A DNA stretch of 17,723 bases. It comes from Undivivens sp041654215 (GTDB taxonomy: Bacteria; Omnitrophota; Gorgyraeia; Gygaellales; Profunditerraquicolaceae). Where the stretch lies: the NCBI GenBank assembly GCA_041654215.1, contig JBAZDY010000025.1, forward strand, positions 1 through 17,723, given 5' to 3'. Below, in pieces: positions 1 to 9,400 of this stretch. The position numbers and the translations under genes are program-made. Within the stretch, counting starts at the first letter, position 1; each line of letters opens with the position of its first letter. The notes beneath the pieces were generated by a model. That model saw nothing but the letters and a program-made list of their open reading frames with translations, made no database searches and was not told where the DNA came from.

Positions 1-3000
1 GCCAACCGTAATATTCCTTCATCCCAAGAAAACCAGACACCTGTAAAGAAAAGTTTATTTGATACATTTAATGAGATATATACTAATTTCTCTTCTGTTC
101 TCTTTCCTTTTGCCCACGCCGAAATAGTCAATACAATAGTGAATTATGATGCGGTTGTTGTTTCTAACCGTATCAAGAGGGATACTGCATACCAAGGCAG
201 AGGCTCTAACCGTATCACAGAGATCTCGCTGGAGCAGAGTACCGAAAATGGCGCCATAGGACAGGAAGTCAACCGTATCATAGATAATCCGGTCCAGCAA
301 GACCGCCACCAGCCTACCGTATCATTTGAAAAATCAGCAGAGAATCAACCGTATCAGGAGATGGCCGCATTTCTATATGAATTGAGAAAAATGGAATCAA
401 CCGTATATCAACCCACCTCGGATAGTTTTTACTGCGATCTTAACAGCTTAAAAGCGCGGCAGGCTGTTGTAGCTACTTTAGGCATTCCTACCGATTGTTT
501 GGATAGAAGCGTTTATTTGTTTAGAGCCGCCAGCGGCCTCGGCCTTGATCCCGAGATAGTATTAATTAAGGATAAAGCGAGAAATATAGGGCACGCATTA
601 TTGACAATTAAAGATGTAAAGACCGGTAAAAGGGTGGTCATTGATACAACAGCCGGAAAGGCCGATATCGGCAATGATTCCTCCGTCCTTTTCGCTTACC
701 TTAATAAAGGGTGTGAAATACTATCAATCTCGAGATCTTTACCGGAATTGACGGCTTTCCTTAATAAAAAAGGTAGTAGCATTGCCATCGCTTGGGGAGA
801 TAGCTGGGGCGCGGCTGCCAGCGCCCAGGCGTCATCGGGTAGCAGCGGGTCATACGGCGGGGTATCCTGGGGCGGCTCCAGAAGCAGTAGTTTTTCGACA
901 GGCAGAAGCAGTGGGACAAGCAGCGCCATCCCTTCCGGGAGTTCTTCCTGGTATTCAGCCAACAGATATTCCAACTATTCTCCCTATTATTTAAGTTCCG
1001 CGTCCAGTTCTCTGAGTTCTACCGGGGAAAGCAGTATTTACAGCAACTTCAGCAGTTTTCTTTCTGATTATTCAGCAGGAAGCTCGTGGACGCTTCCTTC
1101 CACAAGCTTTTCGTTCGTTTATTCCGCTTTTTCGTCTTCTTTTAATTATGTCTTCGCGAATACCGCGCCGACCGTCCCTTCTTTCAATATAGTTGTAACC
1201 AACAATATACCAAGTTCTTCCTTCTCTTCTTTCTCTTCATTGACCCCAAGGGATACCTTTAGCGCTTCTTATGACACAAACAGTCAGACTTTATTCATTC
1301 CCGCTCAAACCATCGCAAATATAAGCAATGTGTTGGGTAAAGACGCCACACAAGCGGAATACGCAGCCGCATTCTATTACCTCGGAGTAAAAACGTTCCG
1401 GGAGTCTCAAGATAGCGTCTTCCTGACGGATGATAATGCGGACGGTCTGACAAGAGGTTCTGAATCGGCTCATTCCGCGGTATTAAAGCAGGCAGGACAG
1501 AGTTTTGCCGGCGGCAAAGCCGGCAGTCAGGAGTGGGATACAGGATATTCCTGGCTGAATGCAGGCAGGAAACTGCTTGAAGCGGAGACGGTTACGAAGA
1601 GCTCGGAGAGCAGAAAGCTGTATTCGGCATATTCGATGTCCATAGGAAACCAGAAATTCTTGGAAGCGGAGAGCGCGGAGACTAACGGTGATTATGCCAA
1701 GGCGTCGGAGAAATATACCGAAGCGGCAAAAGAGTTCGAACTGGCTTTTAATACGGAACAAGGCGTCCCTTTAAGCAATCTGGTGGATGCTTCTTTGATT
1801 ACTCTTATGGGAGAAACATACAGCAAGGTCGGGGAGTTCGATAAGGCCCTGGAGTTATGTTCGCTGGCATTGGAGCACACTTCGAACTATAAACCCGCTC
1901 AGTTTCTGCTTGCGCAGCTGCAGGAAGGCACCGCCGGTATCGGGCAGGAGAATGTCGTTGAACCCAGATATATCTGTGAGTCGATGGCCCTTTGTATTAT
2001 AAAAAGCGCTTTTGGGGATAATCCCGCAGACGAGCTGGAGGGGACGCGGGTTACTGCCTTTACAACAAGCGGCGCCAACATAGCTATAGGCAGCGTTCCG
2101 GAGGATTTCGCTCAGATTGTATCTCTTGATGAAGTCCAGGCGGAAGCCACCCGCACAGATGACCCGGTGATTATCTTTGCCGCAGGAACAGGCGCGCCCG
2201 GCCAGCAGCATGCCGAAGGTGTTGATGTTCAACTGGGAACGCGGCAGGAACCTTTGACCCTGGCGAAAGATACCAAACTTACCACAGAAGGAATGACAAC
2301 AAGGATTGAAAACCTGGAGTTTGGTGAAGGATCGAGTATTACCGATTCCCAGGCGGATAAAGGATTGATAATTGCCGGCGCGAACGAGAATGTTAAGCTG
2401 TCCAGGATAGCAGCGGGAGGAACGCTGCATATAGAGGACAACAAAGATTTAACGGCTTCCGATCTGTCCGCGGAGACGGATATACGTATAGTGGACTCGG
2501 AAGACAGCACGATAAGCGGCATAGAAGCTTTGGCTGGAAGTATTATCATAAATATGGTAACCGGCTCTGATCTGGCAGGTATCGTTTCCACGGCAGGAGA
2601 CGTGAATATAGAGGATATATCCTCTTCCACGGTCAATAATATCAAAGCGGCGGAAGACGTCAGCCTGACACATATCAGCGGTTCCACGCTTGCTGATTTA
2701 AGCGCGGAAGCCGGGAGTATAACCGTATCGGAAATAAGCGATTCAAATCTAAGCAATGTAATTTCCACGGCAGGAGACGTGAATATAGAGGATATATCCT
2801 CTTCCACGGTCAATAATATCAAAGCGGCGGAAGACGTCAGCCTGACACATATCAGCGGTTCCACGCTTGTTGATTTAAGCGCCGAAACCGGTAGTATAAC
2901 CGTATCGGAAATAAGCGATTCAAATCTAAGCAATGTAATTTCCACGGCAGGAGACGTGAATATAGAGGATATATCTTCTTCCACGCTCAATAATATCAAA

Positions 3001-5469
3001 GCGGCGGAAGACGTCAGCCTGAACAATATCAACGGCTCCGTTCTTGGCGGCATAACAGCGGATAACGGCGCAATTACTATTACTAATATAGAAAATTCTA
3101 CCTTGAGCGGTATAAACTCCTTCGACGGCGATATTGCATTCCAATATCTGTCCGGAAGCGAAATAAAGAACGTAAGCGCGCGGAATGATATGTCCTTTAT
3201 TTCATTGACTGATACGGTAGCCGATACCGTCTCCGGTCAGGCCGCCTTGACCATCAAGAACTCGGAAACGATAGAATTTCGGGGAGTCAGCAGCCGGGAA
3301 GGAGATCTCTACCTGAGTGGTTACGCCGCGGGCTCTTCAATGGATATTTCAACGGCGGAAGGGGTTGTAATAAGCGGCGCGGCTCTTGATAATGCGGTGT
3401 CTCTGTCCCAAACGCTCGTTTCCGCCGGCGCGTCTCCGGGCGCAGGCATTCTTTCAGGCAGGCAATTAGTGTTTGACGGCGCCCGATTATCATCGCAGAC
3501 CGGCGGCAGGGACGGGGTGCGCATATCGCTTGATAAGACTGGGATACTTAAGACAGGAGATTACGGTATTCTTGCCGGGGAAACCTTGCAGTCCGGTGAT
3601 CCGGACGTCGTATCCCTGGATAAACTGTCTGTCGGCTCTAAAATTGAGTTATTGGATGGGATGACGGGCGAGGGCGATAGTTCCGTTCTCGCATCGAAAT
3701 CGTTCGTTTCTCTGAAACCTTACGAGTATGGGGTGGCCGCTTCTGCGGGATCATCCGCGCAGAGCCTTAAAGCCCTTCTTTCTTCTTCAGGATCGGAGAA
3801 AGTGATACAGGCCGCCGGCGATAAACTTCCGGTGGACCTGGAACTTACGGCGGCGTCCGCGGCAGCTATGACGGCCGAAGCAGCCGTGAGGTATCCCATA
3901 CAGGCCAATCCTCTCGGTAACGTAAAAACTACTATCCTTAATAGATTGGACGGCGGAGACTCTTCTTCGGCGGCTTCATACTATGCTTTGGACATTGCAC
4001 CGGTTCTTTCGGGTGCGTTAACTAACGGGAATTCTCAATTGAGCGAATATCTGACCACGACCGTGTCCGGCAGAGGCCCGCCTGAAACGGCTATCTCAGA
4101 TTACCTTTCTCCATCATCCCTCAAGACAATTCCCGGTTCCTTATCCGCATCCGCGTCGGTTCAGGCAATTTCCCTTTCGGATTTATCTTCTAATTCCAAT
4201 ATATACGATATTCTTCCTTTATATAACACAGACCGTGGCCAGGGGGGTGTCCTTTCTTCCTACTTGGAAAGGACATCTCCCGTTTTTAACAGCGTTTTCA
4301 GCATTTCAAAAGACCTATCGTATTACGGCAGAGATAAAGTACCGGGCATCGATTCTTTGAAACAAAATTCCGTTTCTCTCGGCGAATATGCGGCTTCCAA
4401 AGGGCTCTCCTCGGATTTTGTTGCCTGGACTGACGCAAGCGCGCGGACTGCCTGGGCCTGGAATACCGGCAACGACAGACTGCATAGCGGAGTTTATCCG
4501 GAAACAGGACTGAACGTGAACATCTACACCTTGCCGGCAAGCGAAGAGGACTGGGGAGCCACTTACCAGGGCGGCGCTCTCTATATCACCGATAAGACCT
4601 ACGATGTGCTGGTAGATAACGCGCAGGCATCCGCCTCGCCGGAAGCCGATTTTAAGGCGAACTTCGAATCGCTGGCAGTGCATGATTTGAATGATTATAA
4701 AAGCCATGAGGGAGATCTTCTGGTGCCGTTCACTCATGAAGAGAACATGAAAGCAGAAGAACAGTTTACTTCGGAAATGGCACAGAAATATACAATCATG
4801 GCCGAACAAACTGAAACTAAAGATTCCGACAAGGCGCAATATCTGGCTTTCGCGGCAGAGTATTCTCAGAAGCAAAATGAAATTGCCCTGCAGGAGAACA
4901 TGAAACCGATAGACTTGGGAGTCTTGGTTGATAATACACAGGATAGAGATTTCATTAATGCTTACAAGCAATTGAGTATTAATAAGGGTGAGATGAGTAA
5001 TATTCTTAAAGCGGTGAACAAGGATGATCCTGAGAATGCGGCGAATGATACATTAGAGCAGATAACGCCGATGGATATGAAGTTCACGTCGATAGCGGAT
5101 GCAACGGCGGCGATGAAGCAGTTTGATTTGGATTACCAGCAGTGGAAGAGCACGTATATTAGCGGTAACGGGCAGGACGTTCCGTATAGTTTGAAACCCG
5201 TGGATATAGAGAAGCTTGTAGAAGACAGCAATGACGTAACGCTGCAGACAGCTTACGAGGCGTTTAGCAAGGATACGCAGGAGATGAGTAATATTCTTAA
5301 AGCGGTGAACAAGGATGATCCTGAGAATGCGGCGAATGATACATTAGAGCAGATAACGCCGACGGATATGAAGTTCACGTCGATAGCGGATGCAACGGCG
5401 GCGATGAAGCAGTTTGATTTGGATTACCAGCAGTGGAAGAGCACGTATATTAGCGGTAACGGGCAGGAC
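1..5469 (+). CDS. Giant multidomain repeat protein, 5' part (partial; transglutaminase-like, TPR, beta-helix)
   Basis: This is the upstream part of a giant gene. Phase 1 is open from base 1 to the N gap, 1,823 codons without a stop. A GTG at 139 is an in-frame start candidate, but it has no visible Shine-Dalgarno sequence and the frame is open before it, so the real start probably lies upstream. In order it holds a polar stretch with repeated NRI tripeptides, a transglutaminase-like domain with Cys at 496, His at 592 and Asp at 643, a Ser/Gly/Tyr linker, TPR-like helices, a beta-helix with 59-residue repeats, an unrecognised Ser-rich region, and the first 97-residue helical repeats. The TAG at 5482 that seems to end it lies beyond the 10 Ns and is an artefact of arbitrary gap length; the protein continues at 5480. 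The combination suggests a surface or envelope protein, by inference. No single known gene name fits. The coding call is very secure, the function is not. Confidence 0.93.
164..408 (+). repeat. Interspersed 12-bp motif, consensus YMAACCGTATCA, six copies
   Basis: Copies lie at 164-175, 206-217, 269-280, 313-324 (one core mismatch), 345-356 and 397-408 (diverged at the 3' end). A shorter match (aaccgta) lies at 4-10. Start-to-start spacings are 42, 63, 44, 32 and 52 bp. Codon phase differs between copies: the first three read Asn-Arg-Ile, the fourth Thr-Val-Ser, the fifth Pro-Tyr-Gln and the last Thr-Val-Tyr. Conservation is therefore at the DNA level, not the protein level. The sequence between copies is unrelated. 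The function is unknown. Confidence 0.8.
433..750 (+). other. Transglutaminase-like (Cys-His-Asp) domain
   Basis: The segment has the signature order of the transglutaminase-like cysteine-protease superfamily. A Cys opens a helix (DCLDRSVYLFRAA, Cys codon 496-498), followed by a Gly-Leu beta turn, a His in a strand (IGHALLTI, His codon 592-594), and an Asp at the end of the next strand (VVIDTTAG, Asp codon 643-645). Spacings are 32 residues from Cys to His and 17 from His to Asp, plausible for the family. Members cleave or crosslink amide bonds, often as peptidases or in cell-envelope processing; the substrate here cannot be read. The domain sits ahead of a Ser-rich linker, as a globular head would. 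It may act on other proteins or on the giant chain itself, or be an inactive structural copy, though all three triad residues are present. Confidence 0.72.
790..1250 (+). other. Ser/Gly/Tyr-rich low-complexity linker
   Basis: About 150 residues dominated by Ser with Gly, Tyr, Phe and Trp, for example runs such as SSGSSGSYGG and SSFSSFSSL. It has no globular pattern and almost no charged residues. Such stretches are typical of flexible or stalk-like spacers in exported proteins. It separates the transglutaminase-like domain from the TPR-like helices. Confidence 0.75.
1600..1920 (+). other. TPR-like helical repeats
   Basis: Two helix-turn-helix segments match tetratricopeptide spacing. One contains NGDYAKASEKYTEAAKEFE (about 1660-1749), with the Gly-Asp-Tyr turn and Ala positions. 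The other contains GETYSKVGEFDKALELCSLA (about 1795-1900), with the usual Gly-x-Tyr, Gly-x-Phe-x-x-Ala and following Ala pattern. TPRs mediate protein-protein binding. The region just before (1320-1600) is also helical and may hold degenerate copies. From about 1930 to 2310 I recognise nothing specific. Confidence 0.7.
2310..3510 (+). other. Predicted right-handed beta-helix region
   Basis: About 400 residues of short turns of roughly 19-21 residues. Each has alternating hydrophobic beta strands (for example GDVNIEDI, DVSLTHI, GSITVSEI) followed by Ser/Asp/Asn-rich turns and a second short strand (STVNNI, STLADL, SNLSNV). This is the pattern of parallel beta-helix adhesins and passenger domains. 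Regular turns begin about 2310 and fade into less regular ones by 3510. No Cys is present. A surface or extracellular location is suggested. Pectate-lyase-like enzymatic use is possible, but I see no catalytic signature. Confidence 0.65.
2584..3039 (+). repeat. 177-bp tandem repeat (59 residues, three beta-helix turns)
   Basis: Two full copies (2584-2760 and 2761-2937) differ at about 5 of 177 positions. A third copy starts at 2938 and matches closely for about 90 bases before diverging near 3030. Each unit encodes turns of 19, 19 and 21 residues. Identity extends to third codon positions, which points to recent duplication or conversion. The unit length is a multiple of three, so the frame is kept. 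Confidence 0.9.
3511..4899 (+). other. Unrecognised Ser/Ala-rich region
   Basis: About 460 residues of the same protein with no family I can name. The first part (to about 3720) is still beta-rich with Gly-Asp turns. The middle (3720-4300) is rich in Ser, Ala and Leu. The last part (4300-4900) mixes aromatic residues with charged helical segments, for example around EQFTSEMAQKYTIMAEQ, leading into the helical repeats. It could be further scaffold or a diverged enzyme domain; no catalytic motif stands out. Confidence 0.45.
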
Positions 5470-6470
5470 NNNNNNNNNNATTAGAGCAGATAACGCCGAC
5501 GGATATGAAGTTCACGTCGATAGCGGATGCAACGGCGGCGATGAAGCAGTTTGATTTGGATTACCAGCAGTGGAAGAGCACGTATATTAGCGGTAACGGG
5601 CAGGACGTTCCGTATAGTTTGAAACCCGTGGATATAGAGAAGCTTGTAGAAGACAGCAATGACGTAACGCTGCAGACAGCTTACGAGGCGTTTAGCAAGG
5701 ATACGCAGGAGATGAGTAATATTCTTAAAGCGGTGAACAAGGATGATCCTGAGAATGCGGCGAATGATACATTAGAGCAGATAACGCCGACGGATATGAA
5801 GTTCACGTCGATAGCGGATGCAACGGCGGCGATGAAGCAGTTTGATTTGGATTACCAGCAGTGGAAGAGCACGTATATTAGCGGTAACGGGCAGGACATT
5901 CCGTATAGTTTGAAACCCGTGGATATAGAGAAGCTTGTAGAAGACAGCAATGACGTAACGCTGCAGACAGCTTACGAGGCGTTTAGCAAGGATACGCAGG
6001 AGATGAGTAATATTCTTAAAGCGGTGAACAAGGATGATCCTGAGAATGCGGCGAATGATACATTAGAGCAGATAACGCCGACGGATATGAAGTTCACGTC
6101 GATAGCGGATGCAACGGCGGCGATGAAGCAGTTTGATTTGGATTACCAGCAGTGGAAGAGCACGTATATTAGCGGTAACGGGCAGGACATTCCGTATAGT
6201 TTGAAACCCGTGGATGTGGCCACACTTGTAGAGAAGACAGGGAATGTACGGTTGAAAGAAGCGTATGCCATGTTTAATTCTGACAGACAGGCATTTGAAG
6301 ATATCCTTACTGCTATAAACAGACGTAATCCAGGAAGTGGAGCAGATGAAGAGGCGAATCAGATTACTCCCCGCAATATGGGCTTTACGTCTGTAAATGA
6401 TGCAATCGGGGTAATGCAGAAGTTTCATCAAGATTTTCAATCGTGGAAAGGAACATATAGCAGTATAATT
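4903..6470 (+). repeat. 291-bp tandem repeat (97-residue helical unit), interrupted by the N gap
   Basis: Unit boundaries taken at the Lys-Pro-Val-Asp codons fall at 4903, 5194, (gap), 5622, 5913 and 6204, spaced 291 bp wherever measurable. Central copies are almost identical at DNA level; I saw only single changes such as Met/Thr before DMKF and Val/Ile after GQD. The outer edges diverge: the first 29 codons of the first unit (DLGVLVDNTQDRDF) and most of the last unit (6204-6470) are recognisably related but differ at many positions. The protein is mostly helical and polar, with a conserved ITPxDMKF motif and an aromatic QQWKSTY motif. True copy number is unknown because of the gap. The function is probably structural or spacer. 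Confidence 0.92.
5470..5479. other. Assembly gap (10 N) inside the 291-bp tandem repeat
   Basis: Ten Ns interrupt the repeat array. The base before the gap is at offset 188 of a 291-bp unit (counting from gagatgag at 5281) and the base after it is at offset 62. The true missing sequence should therefore be 102 + 62 = 164 bp plus any whole number of 291-bp units. With that length the frame is continuous. The 10 Ns are a placeholder and cause the apparent frame change and the false TAG at 5482. Repeat collapse by short reads is the likely cause. Confidence 0.95.
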
Positions 6471-9400
6471 TCCGGCACGTATTCTCCTTCGGATAGTTCA
6501 GCTGCCTTTTCTCAAAGTTATAGCACAGAGACACGGTATCTGCAGGAATGCGCTGCGGGAATCGAGCAGGGGTTAGGCAAAATTCTGAGCGTTGGGAAAG
6601 ATTTTAACACGGTAACCGAAGAATTGCAGTCCAGGGCCGCGGGAATCGAGCAGGGGTTAGGTAAAATTCTGAGCGTTGGGAAAGATTTTAACACGGTAAC
6701 CGAAGAATTGCAGTCCAGGGCTGCGGGAATCGAGCAGGGGTTAGGCAAGATTCTGAGCGTTGGGAAAGATTTTAACACGGTAACCGAAGAATTGCAGTCC
6801 AGGGCCGCGGGAATCGAGCAGGGGTTAGGCAAGATTCTGAGCGTTGGGAAAGATTTTAACACGGTAACCGAAGAGTTGCAGTCCAGGGCTGCGGGTATCG
6901 AAAACGGAATAAGCCAGCTTTTAAAGCAAGATCAATCCTATACTTTGTCGGAGAAATTCAGCGGGGATGTTAATATCCAGGGGATTGGCGAAGCCGGTAT
7001 TATTGAACCGGGTGTCGAGATTACCAAGGTAACCACGGTAATAGCCGGTGAAGTTAAGAAAGTGGAATTCAAGGCGTATTCCACGGATGATTCCACAGGT
7101 ATTTCTCAAGAAGTGGATTCTTTCCAGGTTTCTTGGAATAATCCTTATGGCGGCGCTGCGATGACGTTCGATATCAACGCCGACGGCACGATGATCGGAG
7201 AAGGCAGCGGGATGTTCGTTTTGAATCTCGCTGTACCCGAGCAGGCAGAGAAAGACAGCGCTTCGCCTGAACAACCTGCACAGCCCGCGGCAAGCACGCT
7301 GGAGGTCGTCAAATCATTGGGTGATGACACTTGGCTTGTCAATGCGCAGAAGCTGACAGCCATTTGGGATAGCGACAGTCCGAGGGTGAATCCTTTCGTT
7401 GAAGGTTCACAGATCACCCTGGCCCCGGGTATTAGCGGGCTTAAGATGAGCTCCACACAGGAGCTTGCCTCGGAGGACGGGGCAACATTCACGATATCCG
7501 GAAATACCCCCGACTATACGATGGGCCTGCTCGGGCTGCAGGGGGAATTCGAAGTATATAATACGAAAACCAAAGAGACTACCACTATTTCAGCAAATCC
7601 CGTTTCCGGCACAAACGCCGCCACGACGGAGCAGAAAGCAGACGTTCCCGCTGATAATAATGTCCAGTCCAGGATTACCTATATCACTACCTCGGCCGTT
7701 GGTAACAGATCGGTAAGCGGCTATCTGGATATACTGAAAGCGGAGGATGGAGATCAGGTATATTATCGTTCTTTTATGCAGAACCACAATGCGTCCAGCA
7801 TAGGCGATCAAAGCTATCCCGGGACTACCATCGTGGAAACCCGCGGCCCGGATCATCATGAACAGGTAGTGTTGCTGGGGGTGTTGTCCCAGGAAGATGC
7901 GCAGGCCAAGGTCTCTTCCCTGGAAGGAAGGGAATCCGATACATTAAACATAGAGGATGGTATCTACAGCGCGGTTGCCATCACGAAAGACAGTACATGG
8001 ACGCTGCAACTGAACGTTACGGAGCATTACGACGGGGGGAAGAGCAGGGAGCAGTTGATAGCCGAGGGACAGCGCGATCCTCAACCAGTAAGCTATACAT
8101 ACGGTTATTCGACAACCATGAACGGCGTTTCTGCCGACGGCTGGGGTTATTACAAGCAGTTCAGCGGATACGTCAACTACAATGATCCGCAGTTGAAGGT
8201 GGATATTACTTCCGGCGATAAAGGCAGGCCTCTGGCGGAGATTCAGGGCGAAGCCCCGCAGTTCGTTTCCGGCAGCAAATATTACGCGTTGAACGATGGT
8301 AAGCAAGACTCCAATAATTATGCCTCCTACGGCATAAGTGCCGAGGGGCTTTCCGCAGCGTATTTTAAAGAAGGGATGCCTATGCCGCAGGTTTTCGACC
8401 TGGCCGGCGTTCCGGAGAGCGTCTCGGATACCCTCTGGCAGATACAGGTGTCTTCTTCCAAGAACGGACAGCCGGGCATCCACACCGTGACAAGCGGCGA
8501 CGACAGTATTTTGCCGCCGAGTTCGTTAAGCTATTCGTCCATGAACGCCGCAGATCAGGCCGCCTATCGTACCAATTATAACCAGGTTATGGGAACGCAG
8601 CTTGACGACACGGAATTCGCGGACCGCTGGGATACCGTGGCCAATAACCTGCAGGCCAGACAGTTTAGCATAGCCCTGCAGACCGGAAATGACCCGGTTT
8701 CCGGCAGCGAACAAATACTGTCCGGATATTTCGTCACACTGGATCCCGTCAGTCAAACCATCCAATTGACCTATTATATCGAAGGAGTCCAGACCGTCCT
8801 GGGATCCGGGACTTATTCGATCGAGGGGATGACGCTTGGCTCCATCACGCTCGATTCCCTGGGCGACAGGCATATCTCCGGGAGCAAATTTGCCGATACG
8901 TTCGAGAACGGCGCCATCCGGCACAGCGAGATCTCCTGGGACAATATAAAGACCACTGTTGATTACGATTCCACGGACAAAGAGGATGGGGTTACCGTCC
9001 GCAGCATTGTTCTCAACCAGTACAATACCGCTTACGGCGCGGACTACAGAACGTTCAGCTATACCGCCTACAGAACATATTCCAACGGCGTCCTGTCCGG
9101 GATATCTGAAAAAACTTATGTCCCGCAAACCAAAGTGCAGATAACCGCAGGGATCACGCAGGAAAGCAGCGACAGCACCAAGAAATTTTCGCTTCTCATC
9201 ATCGACCCTGATAATAGAGTCACGGAAGTCACCCTGAAGAACGGGATTAATGAGTTGGCGATACCTAACGGCGCCCAGGTAATGCTGAAGTATTACGAAC
9301 CGGCGGACGACGAAGACGGCGGAAGGGCGCAGATAGCCGTTACATCCATCAACGGCCAGGCGATAGACGCGGTAATAAAGGACCCCGGCTACAACAGGAA

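Noticed and set aside
55..129. Possible signal peptide ending at FPFAHA
   Set aside because: There is an Ala-x-Ala end, but the preceding segment contains Asp, Asn and Glu and lacks a continuous hydrophobic core; the frame also extends upstream, so this is probably not the N terminus.
164..408. CRISPR-like spacing of the 12-bp motif
   Set aside because: The motif is far too short for a CRISPR repeat, the spacing is irregular, and the stretch is an open reading frame.
2611..2801. Perfect 14-bp palindrome gaggatatatcctc at 2611-2624 and 2788-2801
   Set aside because: It duplicates with the 177-bp unit and is already broken in the third copy (2965-2978), so it follows from the Glu-Asp-Ile-Ser codons rather than being a conserved site.
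2229..3053. Antisense open frame of 274 codons with an internal repeat
   Set aside because: Its repeat merely mirrors the 177-bp repeat of the coding strand; it is a shadow of the beta-helix.
139..5484. A free-standing 1,781-residue gene starting at GTG 139 and ending at TAG 5482
   Set aside because: The frame is open before 139 with no ribosome site there, and the stop lies just after arbitrary-length Ns in the wrong repeat register.
6518..6862. Antisense open frame with four perfect peptide repeats
   Set aside because: It is the reverse complement of the 84-bp coding repeat, which keeps all frames open because its length is a multiple of three.
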